NCBI RefSeq assembly: GCF_001625355.1
Contig: NZ_JSEE01000018.1
Coordinates: 19,108 to 83,107 of the forward strand
Reading direction: 5' to 3'
From: Marinomonas sp. TW1
GTDB taxonomy: Bacteria > Pseudomonadota > Gammaproteobacteria > Pseudomonadales > Marinomonadaceae
DNA: 64,000 nucleotides
Below the pieces are notes generated by a model, which saw only the letters and a list, made by a program, of their open reading frames with translations, made no database searches and had not been told where the DNA came from. The position numbers and the translations under genes were made by a program. Of the stretch, positions 35,202 through 45,289 are shown one piece after another; the stretch's first letter is position 1; each line of letters opens with the position of its first letter.

Positions 35202-36208
35202 TGGCACAAAAGCCAAGTCAGCGAGGCGCCACGCGTGCATCAGTAAAAGCTTCGAAGCACCATTGGCCGACACGTTCCCGTTTTAACGCGAGCTTATATT
35301 TTCAACAGCATAAAACGACCTTGAAAGAAAGTTTTATGCGTTTGCTCAGTTACCCTCTGGCCAGTGTGATGACGGTGATGGTGATTGCCATTGCCTTGTC
35401 TTTACCGGGTGGGCTCTATGTAGCACTAAAAAATGTCCAAACGGTCACCGACCAATGGGAAAGGCAGTCCGTTATTACGCTTTACCTCTTCCCTAATTTG
35501 GAAGACACGGAGGCTTTGGCTCTGTCCCATCAGATTTCGGCGCAACCCGATGTCGCGTCTGTGGAATACATTTCTAAAGAAGAAGGCTTACGTTACTTTG
35601 AGCGTTCTAGTGGTTATGAGCAGACACTTTCTTCCTTGTCAGAAAATCCTTTGCCGATTGTGCTAAGAGTGATCCCGAGAGAAGCGGTGGATGTCACGAC
35701 CTTGTCGAGCTTGCAGGCGTTACGAGATGAATTAGCGACCAAGCCGGAAGTAGACATCGCCGAATTAGATGCACAATGGTTACAGCGCCTTGCCAATATA
35801 CTGAGTTTTGGACAACGTTTTTCATACGCTTTGTCTGTATTACTGGTGATTGCCGTGTTGTTAATTGTGGGTAATACCATTCGAGTGGCGGTTGAAAGCC
35901 GCCGTGATGAGGTTTTGGTCATGAAGTTGGTTGGTGCAACGGATGCTTATATTCGTCGGCCTTTTTTGTACATGGGATTTTGGTTTGGAATGTTAGGCGG
36001 CGTGTTCGCAAGCCTTTGTATTCTGGTACTTAGCTGGTGGGTAAGTGCACCAGCTGAGCGCTTGATTGATTTATATCAAAGCGACTTTCAACTGCAGACT
36101 TTTAATGCAGATGAGATTGTTTTATGTTTAACTATTAGTGCATGTGTTGGTGTTTTTGGGGCTTGGATTGCGGTCAACCGACACATTGCCAATATTGAAC
36201 TGCAGTGA
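35201..36208 (+). CDS. ftsX: Cell-division membrane protein FtsX
   Basis: This inner-membrane partner of FtsE has 335 residues. A basic cytoplasmic N-terminus of about 48 precedes TM1 (LASVMTVMVIAIALSLPGGLYVAL near 51-74). The periplasmic loop of about 130 residues that contacts the hydrolase activator follows (LPIVLRVIP, ELDAQWLQRLANIL). The FtsX/MacB-type core has three more helices near 208-235, 258-285 and 305-325, with the conserved RDEVLVMKLVGATDAYIRRPFL before the second of these. It is translated immediately after ftsE. Confidence 0.94.
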   Translation: MAQKPSQRGATRASVKASKHHWPTRSRFNASLYFQQHKTTLKESFMRLLSYPLASVMTVMVIAIALSLPGGLYVALKNVQTVTDQWERQSVITLYLFPNLEDTEALALSHQISAQPDVASVEYISKEEGLRYFERSSGYEQTLSSLSENPLPIVLRVIPREAVDVTTLSSLQALRDELATKPEVDIAELDAQWLQRLANILSFGQRFSYALSVLLVIAVLLIVGNTIRVAVESRRDEVLVMKLVGATDAYIRRPFLYMGFWFGMLGGVFASLCILVLSWWVSAPAERLIDLYQSDFQLQTFNADEIVLCLTISACVGVFGAWIAVNRHIANIELQ

Positions 36209-36300
36209 CCTAAACAGGCGTGTTTCGTCCAAATTGAATTCGCCACGTTTTATTCACATTTATGTCACACATACGCAGAATTAACTTGTTAGTATTTTGT

Positions 36301-36313
36301 CATACAGAGTATG
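36301..36313. promoter_or_regulatory. small inverted repeat in the rpoH leader
   Basis: CATAC-AGA-GTATG is a perfect 5-bp dyad ending 11 bp before the rpoH Shine-Dalgarno. It could be an operator or a weak hairpin near the ribosome site. Confidence 0.25.
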
Positions 36314-36337
36314 AAAAATTAAAAGGTGGAAATAGAG

Positions 36338-37204
36338 ATGAGTAAAGCTCTTCAGCCTATCGATATGATGACTCCAGGTCAAAACCTTGAGTCGTATATA
36401 CAAACCGTTGGTCGGATTCCAATTCTGACAGCGGAGGAAGAAAAAGCACTGGCAGAACGTTTGTATTATCAAGAAGACTTAGAAGCGGCCCGTACACTGG
36501 TTATGTCGCACCTGAGATTTGTTGTGCACATTGCGAAAAGTTACTCTGGTTACGGTTTAGCTCAAGGTGACTTGATCCAAGAAGGAAACGTCGGCTTGAT
36601 GAAAGCGGTGAAGCGTTTTAATCCAGAAGTGGGTGTGCGTCTGGTGTCGTTTGCAGTACATTGGATTAAAGCCGAAATACATGAATTTATTCTGAAAAAC
36701 TGGCGCATTGTGAAAGTGGCGACCACTAAAGCGCAGCGTAAGATGTTCTTTAATCTTCGCAGTGCGAAGAAAAGCCTGTCTTGGTTTAGTAATTCTGAGG
36801 TGGAGTCGGTTGCCAGTGATCTTGGTGTCACGCCAGAGGTTGTCCGTCAAATGGAAGGTCGCTTAAGTGCGTCTGACATGGCGTTCGACGCGTCTGCTGA
36901 TGACGATGATGATAGCGCTTACCAAGCGCCTTCTCAGTTCCTAGAGGATCATCGCTCTGACCCAGCTATGTTGCTAGAAAATGGCAATTGGGAAGAGGAC
37001 TCTAATCAGCGTCTTGAGCTTGCGATGGCAGATCTTGATGAGCGTAGTCGAAATATTTTGGTACAACGTTGGTTGTCTGATGGTAAATCGACTCTGCATG
37101 AATTGGCGGATGAATATGGAGTCTCCGCAGAGCGTATTCGCCAACTTGAAAAGAATGCGATGAAGAAAATTCGTGTCGCCATGGGCGACGGTCAATTCGA
37201 TTAA
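36338..37204 (+). CDS. rpoH: RNA polymerase heat-shock sigma factor RpoH (sigma-32)
   Basis: It directs RNA polymerase to heat-shock promoters. It has 288 residues from ATG 36338, which has aaggtgga 7 bp before it; a GTG four codons earlier lies inside that ribosome site. Region 2 reads [63 protein letters not shown]. The RpoH box is QRKMFFNLR, where the usual Leu is Met. Region 4.2 is [25 protein letters not shown] terminator shared with the convergent tonB-like gene follows. Confidence 0.96.
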   Translation: MSKALQPIDMMTPGQNLESYIQTVGRIPILTAEEEKALAERLYYQEDLEAARTLVMSHLRFVVHIAKSYSGYGLAQGDLIQEGNVGLMKAVKRFNPEVGVRLVSFAVHWIKAEIHEFILKNWRIVKVATTKAQRKMFFNLRSAKKSLSWFSNSEVESVASDLGVTPEVVRQMEGRLSASDMAFDASADDDDDSAYQAPSQFLEDHRSDPAMLLENGNWEEDSNQRLELAMADLDERSRNILVQRWLSDGKSTLHELADEYGVSAERIRQLEKNAMKKIRVAMGDGQFD

Positions 37205-37218
37205 ATAAAATTGACATT

Positions 37219-37246
37219 AAAAGGCCCTCTTCGTGAGGGCTTTTTT
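37219..37246. terminator. terminator between rpoH and the convergent TonB-like gene
   Basis: AAAAGGCCCTC pairs with GAGGGCTTTT (one G.T) around a TTCGT loop, with TTTTTT after it. Confidence 0.88.
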
Positions 37247-37285
37247 GTGCCTGCGGTTTGTACGTCATTGTGTTGTTAAAGCGTT

Positions 37286-38146
37286 TTATTGGCTGCGTAA
37301 TTGGTTACCAGGAATAAAGCGCCAGGTGCGGATGATCTCAAGCTTATCCACTTCCTTTTTGAGTTCACTGGGAAAGACTTGGAAAGGTTCTGCAAGACGG
37401 ACGATTCTCATGGCTGCGTCATCCAATACTCGCACACCAGAAGAATGCAGGACTTCGATATCGTCCACATAGCCATTCGGTAAGATAATAACCGCCAGAC
37501 GTAACTCTCCATATAAGTGATTGCGTTTTGCTTCTTCTGGGTAATGGATGTTACCAATCCGTTCAATTCGACGACGCCAATCGTCTAAATATTTTGCATC
37601 GACTGCGGCTTTCGCTGAAACGGATGTCAGGCGTCTAATGCGAGGGCGTTTGGCGTAGGATTGACGTTGCTTATCCAGTAAGGCTTCTAAGGTGGCAATG
37701 TCATTGGATAAATGACTGGGGATTTGAGTTTCCCCTCGGAAACGTTCTTCTAATGTTTTTGGCTCCTGCTCAACTTCTTTGGCCACTTCAAGGACGGCCT
37801 GTTGGTCTTGCGTGGCTAATAAACTGGGCTCTTCAATGGGTTCCGCTGAGGCCAGCTGTGGTTGTACTGGCGGCGAAATGTCTTGAATGTTATCGGATAA
37901 AAACTGTGCTTCTTCGGTGGTGGTCAGTTTCTGTTTTCGTAACTCAGTCCCACTTGCCTCTTGGTTTGCTTGAGCAATGAAGTCCGCTTCTAATGGCGCT
38001 TTACTAGTATGCTGAACTAAGGTGACTTCGAGCGTGTTGGGCTTGGGGGCGGGTAATTCGAAGTCGAAACTGACCAGCATTGCCATTAGCAAATGCAGGC
38101 TAATGGCAATGAAGAGGGTAACGGAAAATTTATCGACAACTCGCAT
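37286..38146 (-). CDS. TonB-family energy transducer
   Basis: This 286-residue periplasm-spanning protein has an N-terminal anchor helix (VTLFIAISLHLLMAMLVSF, about 9-27), a Pro/Glu/Gln-rich linker (about 35-190) and a C-terminal TonB domain (about 195-286; NIHYPEEAKRNHLYGELRLAVIILPNGYVDDIEVLHSSG, ending IIRTWRFIP). It is 4 bp downstream of gshB, like Pseudomonas tonB3 beside gshB, which was linked to twitching motility rather than iron uptake. No exbB/exbD neighbours are present here. Function beyond envelope energy coupling is not shown. Confidence 0.82.
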   Translation of the reverse strand: MRVVDKFSVTLFIAISLHLLMAMLVSFDFELPAPKPNTLEVTLVQHTSKAPLEADFIAQANQEASGTELRKQKLTTTEEAQFLSDNIQDISPPVQPQLASAEPIEEPSLLATQDQQAVLEVAKEVEQEPKTLEERFRGETQIPSHLSNDIATLEALLDKQRQSYAKRPRIRRLTSVSAKAAVDAKYLDDWRRRIERIGNIHYPEEAKRNHLYGELRLAVIILPNGYVDDIEVLHSSGVRVLDDAAMRIVRLAEPFQVFPSELKKEVDKLEIIRTWRFIPGNQLRSQ

Positions 38147-38150
38147 GATA

Positions 38151-39098
38151 TTAGATTAAGCGTTTCTCTATGGCTTCAATCAACGTCATGGCAATGTTTA
38201 GATCAAATTGATTGTCTAATTCCCTGACACAAGTTGGGCTGGTGACATTAATTTCCGTTAAATAATCACCGATGACATCTAAGCCAACAAAGAGTAAGCC
38301 CTTTTCTTTTAATGAGGGGATCACTTGTTGGCAAATCCAACGATCTCGATCCGTTAAAGGACGACCTTCTCCGCGACCGCCAGCGGCTAAGTTACCACGA
38401 GTTTCTCCGGAGGCTGGAATACGTGCCAGAGCATAAGGTACAGGTTCGCCATCCACCACTAAGATGCGTTTGTCACCTTGTTTGATTTCAGGGATAAACT
38501 TTTGCGCCATGATCTGTTCTTGGCCCATATTGGTAAGCGTTTCAATGATGACACTGACATTTGAATCATCGGGTTTTAGACGGAAAATAGAGGTGCCTCC
38601 CATACCATCCAATGGTTTGAAAATCACATCGCCATGTTCCTGATGAAAGCTTTTCAGTAAATCTGCACGACGTGTGACCAATACGGGTGGGCAACACTGA
38701 GGAAACTGAGTCGCAAACAGTTTTTCGTTGCAATCGCGTAGGCTTTTTGGATCGTTTACCACCATGCAGCCATCTCGTTCTGCTTGTTCAAGAATCATGG
38801 TGCTGTAAACAAACTCCCCATCAAATGGTGGGTCCTTACGCATTAAAATAACGTCTAAGTCTCCCAAGGCAATACGTTTCTCTTCGCCAAGGTCGTAGAA
38901 ATGCTCAGGGTCCTTATGAACGCTTAAAGAGCGAGCCATGGCATACGCTTTGCCATTGTCTAGAAAGAGATCTTTTTGTTCCATGTAAATGAGTTCCCAG
39001 CCTTTTTCAGCGGCGGCCCATAACATGGCGAGGGAGGTGTCTTTTTTGTAGTTAATGGATGAAATTGGATCCATTACCATGCCGAGTTTAATGGTCAT
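38151..39098 (-). CDS. gshB: Glutathione synthetase
   Basis: It catalyses the ATP-dependent joining of gamma-glutamylcysteine and glycine. The 315 residues match E. coli GshB (316). ATP-grasp landmarks are KLGMVMDPISSINYKKDTS at the N-terminus, RKDPPFDGEFVYSTMILEQAE near 86, KPLDGMGGTSIFR near 160, RILVVDGEPVPYALARIP near 208, and the metal-binding end DVIGDYLTEINVTSPTCVRELD near 268. It forms a two-gene unit with the TonB-family gene. Confidence 0.96.
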   Translation of the reverse strand: MTIKLGMVMDPISSINYKKDTSLAMLWAAAEKGWELIYMEQKDLFLDNGKAYAMARSLSVHKDPEHFYDLGEEKRIALGDLDVILMRKDPPFDGEFVYSTMILEQAERDGCMVVNDPKSLRDCNEKLFATQFPQCCPPVLVTRRADLLKSFHQEHGDVIFKPLDGMGGTSIFRLKPDDSNVSVIIETLTNMGQEQIMAQKFIPEIKQGDKRILVVDGEPVPYALARIPASGETRGNLAAGGRGEGRPLTDRDRWICQQVIPSLKEKGLLFVGLDVIGDYLTEINVTSPTCVRELDNQFDLNIAMTLIEAIEKRLI

Positions 39099-39286
39099 TG
39101 TGGTGCTTCCTCAAAATGAGTAGACGGCAGTGTTTAGAAATAGCCGAGTAATATCTATTGATGCTATAGAAATATGGGGGCGCTGAGAAGAAAAAACAGC
39201 CCAGTTTTTTTAATAGTTTGAATCAGTGAGAGAGATTCTGTAATGTGCTTTTCGCTTTTGCTAAGGTCAAAGTGAATTCTCAATAA

Positions 39287-39312
39287 AAAGGGCGAATAAA
39301 AATCCGCCCTTT
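39287..39312 (-). terminator. terminator after the TolC-family gene
   Basis: AAAGGGCG and CGCCCTTT form an 8-bp stem with a 10-nt loop; on the minus strand TTTTTATT follows. It begins 6 bp past the stop. Confidence 0.8.
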
Positions 39313-39317
39313 CGACC

Positions 39318-40823
39318 TTACCAACTGCCGGAGTTTTCATCGGCCTCTAGGAATAACTCACTTTCCTGCGGCGTTTGATTCTCTGTTGATGTAGTGACAT
39401 CGGTTGTGTCAGGGGTATTGGCTGGCACCACGTTAGATTCAATGGATTGCAGATCCTCTGTCGCACTTTGTTTTTGCTGAGCGTTTGTCTGCGGCGTGAC
39501 AAACTCGTCTTCGAACCCCAGTAGTGGTGGACGATAAATTCGGAAGGCGCGCATTAGTTCGCCTTTGGCGTTGAACAAACGGAATTCAGAAAAGAGTTCA
39601 TCGTAGTCAGCATTGACATAGTCTTGGCGTGCTTGAAAGAGTTCATTTTCACTGTCTAGAACGTCTAGGAGTGTGCGGCGACCAAGGCGAAATTGCTTTT
39701 CGTAAGCCACTTGCGACTCTTTGGTGGCAATGACATATTGACGAATGTGTTCTTTTTGACCGGTGGTGGCTTCAAAGGCCGCCCAAGCCAATCGAACCGT
39801 GAGTTCGGTATCACGTATGGTGTTACGACGGATTTCCGTGGCTTGAATGTTTTGCTGTTCCGCCGCGTATTTTTTACGCTTATATGAACCGCCATTATAA
39901 AGGTTGTAATTCAATCGAATCATGGCGATCAAGTCTTCACTCGGACCTTCATCGCCATCAATGTTATTGTTCCAAGTTCTTTCTAAGACGAAATTGATGT
40001 TGGGATATTTATCCGCTTCAGCAATCTTCTGGATGCTCTCGGTTGCCGCAATATCCCAATAGGCGCCTTCAATCGCTGGATTTTTTGACAAAGCTTGCTG
40101 AATGGCACTGTCCAAATCTTCAGGTAATATAGCACGATCAGGTACCGGGTAGATCAGGTCTTTTGGTGGCATTTCACCGACGACTTTATTGTAGTTGCTT
40201 TCGGCATCGCGTAAATTGTTTACAGCGGCTAAATGGTTGGCATGTGCTTTTGCTAAACGAGCGGTGATCTGGCTGAGATCGGATTGTCGACCAATACCCG
40301 TATCCGTTTTCAATTTGATTTGTTTGTAGATGCGCTGGTGTGTCTCTAGGTTCATTTCGGCCAAATTGACTAGTTCACGGAAGCGTAAAATGTTGGCATA
40401 CGCTTGAGCAACTTCAAGCGCGGTATCTTCAACTGATATCAGAGCACTCCAACGATCGGCTTCCGCCTCGTTGTGTAAACGATCCACTTCATTCTGTGTG
40501 CTGAAACCACTGAAAATGGGTTGATTCAGAGATAATGACAGTTCGCGTCGAGTCAAGCCTATGTCATCTGAGGAATCGTCGTCACCATATGTGGTTTCAT
40601 GACCAATACCAGCCGCCAAATCAACGCTTGGGTAATAGCCGTTACGTCGTGCGAGGTCTGCATTGTCTTTAGATTCGCGATATTTGGCGATGGCTTGCAT
40701 GACAGTTGGACTGTTTTCAATGGCGGTGTAAGTGGCTTCTTCTAATGTCAGTGCATAGCTGTTTGCAGGCAGAGCAAATGTCCCTATGTAGAGCAGGCAA
40801 GTTAAAGCAATTCGGTAAAACAT
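39318..40823 (-). CDS. TolC-family outer-membrane channel protein
   Basis: It is a trimeric outer-membrane efflux or type I secretion exit duct of 501 residues. The signal peptide is cleaved near ANSYA (about 24). Two OEP repeats follow: LTLEEATYTAIENSPTV near 25 and AILPEDLDSAIQQALSKNPAIEGA near 225, each with long coiled helices, and strand segments such as LSLSLNQPIFSGFSTQNEVDRL near 93. The last 70 residues form a Gln/Thr/Glu-rich tail absent from classical TolC. The spacing and features resemble the AggA/LapE type that exports large adhesins, but no ABC or adaptor partner is nearby, so efflux and adhesin secretion are both possible. Confidence 0.88.
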   Translation of the reverse strand: MFYRIALTCLLYIGTFALPANSYALTLEEATYTAIENSPTVMQAIAKYRESKDNADLARRNGYYPSVDLAAGIGHETTYGDDDSSDDIGLTRRELSLSLNQPIFSGFSTQNEVDRLHNEAEADRWSALISVEDTALEVAQAYANILRFRELVNLAEMNLETHQRIYKQIKLKTDTGIGRQSDLSQITARLAKAHANHLAAVNNLRDAESNYNKVVGEMPPKDLIYPVPDRAILPEDLDSAIQQALSKNPAIEGAYWDIAATESIQKIAEADKYPNINFVLERTWNNNIDGDEGPSEDLIAMIRLNYNLYNGGSYKRKKYAAEQQNIQATEIRRNTIRDTELTVRLAWAAFEATTGQKEHIRQYVIATKESQVAYEKQFRLGRRTLLDVLDSENELFQARQDYVNADYDELFSEFRLFNAKGELMRAFRIYRPPLLGFEDEFVTPQTNAQQKQSATEDLQSIESNVVPANTPDTTDVTTSTENQTPQESELFLEADENSGSW

Positions 40824-40919
40824 ATGATCGCGTGTCCTTAAAACTTCACTGGCTAAATCTTAAAGGGATTTTCTTCAAGAATATGTAGCAGTTCTGTTAG
40901 CCATGATAAAACTGTACGT

Positions 40920-41654
40920 TTAGTGGATATCACCCCATAGGGTTTGAATAACGCTCAGTGCGACCACTGGAGCGGTTTCTGTACGTAACACTCTCGGCCC
41001 TAATGTAATTGGATTAAACCCTTGATTTTCAGCGTGTTGCACTTCGTTTTCGGTTAATCCACCCTCTGGCCCAATGAGCAAAGCAATGTGTTTTTGACTG
41101 GGTAGATCAAATTGTTTGATGGGTTTGGCACTGTGATGGTGTAAGGTGAATTTTAACATATTGTTACAATTCTCAGTCCATTCGGTTAACTCAATGGGAG
41201 GATAAACTACAGGTACTAAACCTCGGCCACATTGTTCCGCGGCGCTGATGGCCACTTGTTGCCAATGAGAGAGGCGTTTTTCCATGCGTTTGTCTTCGAG
41301 CTTAACTTCACAACGTTCGCTTAATAAGGGTTGAATGGCAAAGACGCCAGCTTCAACTGACTTTTGAATCGCATAGTCCATCCGTTCACCACGGGATAAA
41401 GTCTGACCTATGGTGACTTTCACGGCAGATTCATTATCTAGGGGTTCAAATGCACCGATCGCAATGTTTGCTGTGCGTTTTTCTACATCACACAGCGTGG
41501 CGTGGTATTGACCGCCTTGGCCATTAAAGACACGTAAAGGGTGGTCAGACTTGAGTCTTAATACTTTACATAAATGTTGGAAACTGGTGTCAGGCAAGGT
41601 GAGCGTTTGGTTTTCGCTTAGTTCTGCATTGATATAAATTCGTGGGATTCGCAT
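40920..41654 (-). CDS. rsmE: 16S rRNA (uracil(1498)-N3)-methyltransferase
   Basis: This SPOUT-class enzyme methylates U1498 of 16S rRNA. It has 244 residues from ATG 41654 (MRIPRIYINAEL), preceded by aggacaaggt; the longer open frame runs back through the metK terminator and is not plausible. It has an N-terminal PUA-like domain (HLCKVLRLKSDHPLRVFNGQGGQYHA) and a knotted SAM-binding C-terminus (LIGPEGGLTENEVQHAE near 195 and LGPRVLRTETAPVVALSVIQ near 217). It follows metK and a strong terminator, so it should have its own promoter or rely on read-through. Confidence 0.93.
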   Translation of the reverse strand: MRIPRIYINAELSENQTLTLPDTSFQHLCKVLRLKSDHPLRVFNGQGGQYHATLCDVEKRTANIAIGAFEPLDNESAVKVTIGQTLSRGERMDYAIQKSVEAGVFAIQPLLSERCEVKLEDKRMEKRLSHWQQVAISAAEQCGRGLVPVVYPPIELTEWTENCNNMLKFTLHHHSAKPIKQFDLPSQKHIALLIGPEGGLTENEVQHAENQGFNPITLGPRVLRTETAPVVALSVIQTLWGDIH

Positions 41655-41686
41655 ACCTTGTCCTAATGATAAAGAGATAAAAACAC

Positions 41687-41722
41687 AAAAGCCTTCTTGT
41701 GCATTAACACAAGAAGGCTTTT
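41687..41722 (-). terminator. terminator after metK
   Basis: A perfect 15-bp stem AAAAGCCTTCTTGTG/CACAAGAAGGCTTTT with a 6-nt loop, then TTTTGTGTTTTT on the minus strand. Confidence 0.93.
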
Positions 41723-41742
41723 TATAGCGGAAATTAACGCAA

Positions 41743-42906
41743 TTATAAACCAGCGGCTTGACGTAACAGTTCGGCTTTATCGGTTTTTTCCCAGGTGAAG
41801 TTGTCACCAGTACGACCAAAGTGACCATAGGCCGCTGTTGGTAGATATATTGGACGTTTTAGATCCAACATTTTAATCAAACCTGCTGGACGTAAATCAA
41901 ACAGTTCGCGTACTAACTCGACAATTTTTGCATCACTAATTTTGCCAGTGCCAAATGTGTTGATGCTGATAGACGTCGGTTCTGCCACGCCGATGGCGTA
42001 AGATACTTGAATCTCACACTTATCAGCTAAGCCGGCAGCGACGATGTTTTTCGCCACGTAACGGCCAGCATAAGCGGCGGAGCGGTCAACTTTGGATGGG
42101 TCTTTACCGGAAAAAGCGCCGCCGCCATGACGAGCCATGCCACCATAGGTATCCACGATGATTTTACGACCAGTTAAACCACAATCTCCAACAGGACCGC
42201 CAATAATAAATTGGCCAGTGGGGTTGATGAAGTATTTGGTTTCTTTTGAGAGCCATTCTTCTGGTAAAACTGGTTTGATGATTTCTTCCATCACGGCTTC
42301 ACGTAGATCTGCTTGTTTAATCGCCGCACTGTGTTGTGTCGATAAAACCACCGCATCGATAGCACAAGGTTTGCCGTGTTCGTCATAACGGAAAGTTACC
42401 TGACTTTTGGCGTCAGGACGTAAGAAATCTAGAGTGCCGTTTTTACGAACCTGAGCTTGGCGTTCAACTAGACGATGCGCGTAGGTGATAGGAGCTGGCA
42501 TCAAAACATCGGTTTCGTTAGTGGCGAAGCCAAACATCAAACCTTGGTCGCCTGCGCCCAGTTCTTTCTCACCCGCTTCATCAACGCCCACGGCAATGTC
42601 TGCAGACTGCTTGCCGATGGCGTTCATCACGGCGCACGACTCCCAGTCGAAGCCCATGTCGGAACTGTTGTAGCCAATTTCACGGATCACGCCGCGTGCG
42701 ATTTCTTCAATGTCGACCCAAGCATTAGTACGGACTTCACCAGCAACCAATACCATGCCGGTTTTTACTAGGGTTTCACAGGCGACTCGCGCTTCTGTGT
42801 CTTCGGCCAGAATGGCATCAAGAATGGCATCGGAGACTTGGTCGGCGATTTTATCTGGGTGACCTTCAGAAACGGATTCTGAAGTAAATAATGAATATTC
42901 TGACAT
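41743..42906 (-). CDS. metK: S-adenosylmethionine synthetase
   Basis: It makes SAM from methionine and ATP. It has 387 residues from ATG 42906 ([23 protein letters not shown]). Signatures [16 protein letters not shown] near 115 and [19 protein letters not shown] near 260 are present. The frame is open for 21 more codons upstream to an ATG at 42969, but that segment is the attenuator of the leader and encodes a hydrophobic run with no ribosome site, so I reject it as the start. The leader structure suggests transcription attenuation. SAM links this gene to metX/metW and, through SAH and MtnN, to the 49-54 kb locus. Confidence 0.96.
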   Translation of the reverse strand: MSEYSLFTSESVSEGHPDKIADQVSDAILDAILAEDTEARVACETLVKTGMVLVAGEVRTNAWVDIEEIARGVIREIGYNSSDMGFDWESCAVMNAIGKQSADIAVGVDEAGEKELGAGDQGLMFGFATNETDVLMPAPITYAHRLVERQAQVRKNGTLDFLRPDAKSQVTFRYDEHGKPCAIDAVVLSTQHSAAIKQADLREAVMEEIIKPVLPEEWLSKETKYFINPTGQFIIGGPVGDCGLTGRKIIVDTYGGMARHGGGAFSGKDPSKVDRSAAYAGRYVAKNIVAAGLADKCEIQVSYAIGVAEPTSISINTFGTGKISDAKIVELVRELFDLRPAGLIKMLDLKRPIYLPTAAYGHFGRTGDNFTWEKTDKAELLRQAAGL

Positions 42907-42950
42907 GTTTAGTGCCTCAATCAAAAAATGAAAAAGCGCTAAAAAGGCAT

Positions 42951-42986
42951 AAAAAAACCCGCTTAGCATGTAGGTCGCTAAACAGG
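42951..42986 (-). terminator. attenuator terminator in the metK leader
   Basis: Read on the minus strand, CCTGTTTAGC pairs with GCTAAGCGGG (10 bp, two G.T) around a 9-nt loop, followed by seven T. It lies between the predicted metK promoter and the metK start. Confidence 0.72.
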
Positions 42987-43009
42987 CATCTGTGCTGCTT
43001 CTGTTTAGC
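42977..43009 (-). promoter_or_regulatory. antiterminator-like hairpin in the metK leader
   Basis: GCTAAACAG and CTGTTTAGC form a perfect 9-bp helix, extended by GCA/TGC after a 2-nt bulge. Its 3' arm is the 5' arm of the terminator at 42951-42986, so the two cannot form together. Confidence 0.62.
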
Positions 43010-43273
43010 TGATTTTATATAGCGTCCGCAAGCCGAAACAAATCGACGCTGTAGTGACGAATGATGGCCGAAAATTGCACAGATGGCAAGATGAAAAGTG
43101 GATTTATATGAGGCAAGAGACGGTTTTTTTGTTAGGATGGTGCAGATTTAATGAGAATACTTTTTCTTGGCCCAAAAATGAGGCAAATGTGTAGGGTTGG
43201 CATTGCATGCTGGCTTTACCCTATGGAGAATGTTCTTTCTATTGTTCGTTAAGCTACCAGGAGTGGAACCAAC

Positions 43274-45274
43274 ATGTCGTCTCGGAAACAACTTGCTAAC
43301 GCCATACGCGCACTCAGTATGGACGCCGTACAAAAAGCTAACTCAGGTCACCCAGGTGCTCCAATGGGGATGGCTGATATTGCCGAAGTACTATGGAACG
43401 ATTATTTAAAGCATAACCCTTCTAATGCTAAATGGGTTGACCGTGATCGTTTTGTTTTGTCGAACGGCCATGGTTCTATGTTGATTTATTCTTTATTGCA
43501 TTTGTCTGGCTATAACTTGCCAATCGAAGAGCTAAAACAATTCCGTCAATTACATTCTAAAACACCAGGTCACCCAGAATACGGTTATACCGACGGCGTT
43601 GAAACCACCACGGGCCCATTGGGTGCTGGTATCAGTAACGCGGTTGGTATGGCAATTGCTGAAAAAACGTTGGCGGCGCAGTTTAACCGCGAAGGTCATG
43701 ACGTAGTTGATCACAATACTTACTGTTTCTTAGGTGATGGCTGCTTGATGGAAGGCATCTCTCATGAAGCTTGTTCACTTGCTGGTACGTTAGGCTTGGG
43801 CAAATTAGTCGCTTTTTGGGATGACAATGGTATTTCCATTGATGGTCATGTTGAAGGCTGGTTTACCGATGACACGCCGAAGCGTTTTGAGTCTTATGGC
43901 TGGCATGTTATTGCGGATGTGGATGGACATGATCCTGAAGCCATTAAAGCCGCAATTGATGCGGCAAAAGCTGAAACCGGTAAGCCAACATTGATTTGTT
44001 GCAAAACCATCATTGGCTTTGGTTCACCGAATAAATCTGGTAGTCATGATTGTCATGGTGCGCCACTTGGTGACGCCGAAATTGCTGCCGCTCGTGAGTT
44101 CTTAGGTTGGCCGCATGCGCCATTTGAAGTGCCAGCTGATGTGTATGCTGGTTGGGATGCAAAAGAAGCCGGCGCGGCTCGTGAAACAGAATGGCAAACT
44201 AAGTTTGCTGCCTACCAAGCGGCTTACCCTGAATTGGCGGCGGAATTTGAGCGTCGTGTGATTAAGGGTGATTTGCCTGCGGACTTTGAAGAAAAGGCGC
44301 AAGCGTTCATTCAAGAGTGCCAAGATAAAGGCGAAAGCATTGCCAGTCGTAAAGCGTCACAAAATGCCATTGGCGTATTCGGTGCCATCTTGCCTGAATT
44401 GTTAGGTGGTTCCGCTGACCTTGCCGGCTCTAACTTGACGCTTTGGTCTGGTTCTAAAGGCATTCAAGATGACCCTGCTGGTAACTACGTATACTACGGT
44501 GTGCGTGAGTTTGGTATGAGTGGCATCATGAACGGTGCCTCTTTGCACGGTGGTTTCATCAATTATGGTGCGACCTTCATGATGTTCATGGAGTACGCAC
44601 GTAATGCGGTACGTATGTCCGCTTTGATGGGTATCCAGAACGTTTTTGTTTACACCCATGACTCTATCGGTCAAGGGGAAGATGGTCCAACTCACCAACC
44701 AATTGAACAGCTTGCTAACTTGCGAATGACCCCGAATATGTCGGTTTGGCGTCCATGTGATGCGGCCGAAACGGCGGTTGCTTGGAAAGCGGCGATCGAA
44801 CGTCGTGATGGTCCAACGTCGTTGGTGTTCTCTCGCCAAGGTCTACCAGCGCAAGCGCGTGATGCCGCGACTCTAGCGAACGTCGCGAAAGGTGGTTATG
44901 TGTTGCAAGATTGTGCGGGTACGCCAGAGCTTATTTTGATCGCGACGGGCTCTGAAGTGGGCTTGGCAATGTCTTCTGCAGAAGCGTTAACCGCGAAAGG
45001 GAAAAAAGTACGAGTGGTTTCAATGCCTTCAACTAGCACGTTTGATGCACAAGACGCGGCTTATAAAGAGTCGGTATTGCCTGCGGCCGTTACTAAGCGT
45101 GTTGCCATTGAAGCGGCGCATGTGGACTACTGGTACAAGTACGTTGGCTTCGAAGGTGCAATGGTGGGTATGTCTACTTTTGGTGAGTCAGCACCGGGTG
45201 GTGATTTGCTTAAGCACTTTGGTTTCACCGTTGAAAATGTGGTTGCGACGGCAGAAAAAATTCTAACGGCGTAA
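43274..45274 (+). CDS. tkt: Transketolase
   Basis: This thiamine-diphosphate enzyme of the pentose phosphate pathway moves two-carbon ketol units among sugar phosphates. It has 666 residues, matching E. coli TktA (663). Landmarks are [19 protein letters not shown] near 23, the phosphate-binding [12 protein letters not shown] near 110, the ThDP motif [13 protein letters not shown] near 155, [19 protein letters not shown] near 245, and the pyrimidine domain [23 protein letters not shown] near 460. It leads tkt-epd-pgk-fba, an order shared with Pseudomonas. Confidence 0.97.
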   Translation: MSSRKQLANAIRALSMDAVQKANSGHPGAPMGMADIAEVLWNDYLKHNPSNAKWVDRDRFVLSNGHGSMLIYSLLHLSGYNLPIEELKQFRQLHSKTPGHPEYGYTDGVETTTGPLGAGISNAVGMAIAEKTLAAQFNREGHDVVDHNTYCFLGDGCLMEGISHEACSLAGTLGLGKLVAFWDDNGISIDGHVEGWFTDDTPKRFESYGWHVIADVDGHDPEAIKAAIDAAKAETGKPTLICCKTIIGFGSPNKSGSHDCHGAPLGDAEIAAAREFLGWPHAPFEVPADVYAGWDAKEAGAARETEWQTKFAAYQAAYPELAAEFERRVIKGDLPADFEEKAQAFIQECQDKGESIASRKASQNAIGVFGAILPELLGGSADLAGSNLTLWSGSKGIQDDPAGNYVYYGVREFGMSGIMNGASLHGGFINYGATFMMFMEYARNAVRMSALMGIQNVFVYTHDSIGQGEDGPTHQPIEQLANLRMTPNMSVWRPCDAAETAVAWKAAIERRDGPTSLVFSRQGLPAQARDAATLANVAKGGYVLQDCAGTPELILIATGSEVGLAMSSAEALTAKGKKVRVVSMPSTSTFDAQDAAYKESVLPAAVTKRVAIEAAHVDYWYKYVGFEGAMVGMSTFGESAPGGDLLKHFGFTVENVVATAEKILTA

Positions 45275-45289
45275 TTCTGATCAACACTG

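Larger units (their letters stand above)
42907..43273. other. divergent control region between metK and tkt
   Basis: No gene is seen in 367 bp. On the minus strand a promoter (TTGTTT at 43041-43036, TATAAA at 43019-43014, 16-bp spacer) leads into the metK attenuator. The plus-strand part (about 43080-43260) holds the tkt leader, whose Shine-Dalgarno is caggagtgg. Confidence 0.6.

Noticed and set aside
39318..40823. Assigning the TolC-family gene as lapE of an adhesin secretion system
   Set aside because: The similarity is suggestive, but no LapB, LapC or adhesin gene lies nearby, so ordinary efflux is equally possible.
42907..42969. N-terminal extension of MetK from an ATG at 42969
   Set aside because: The extra 21 codons coincide with the leader terminator and T tract, and MetK homology starts at 42906.
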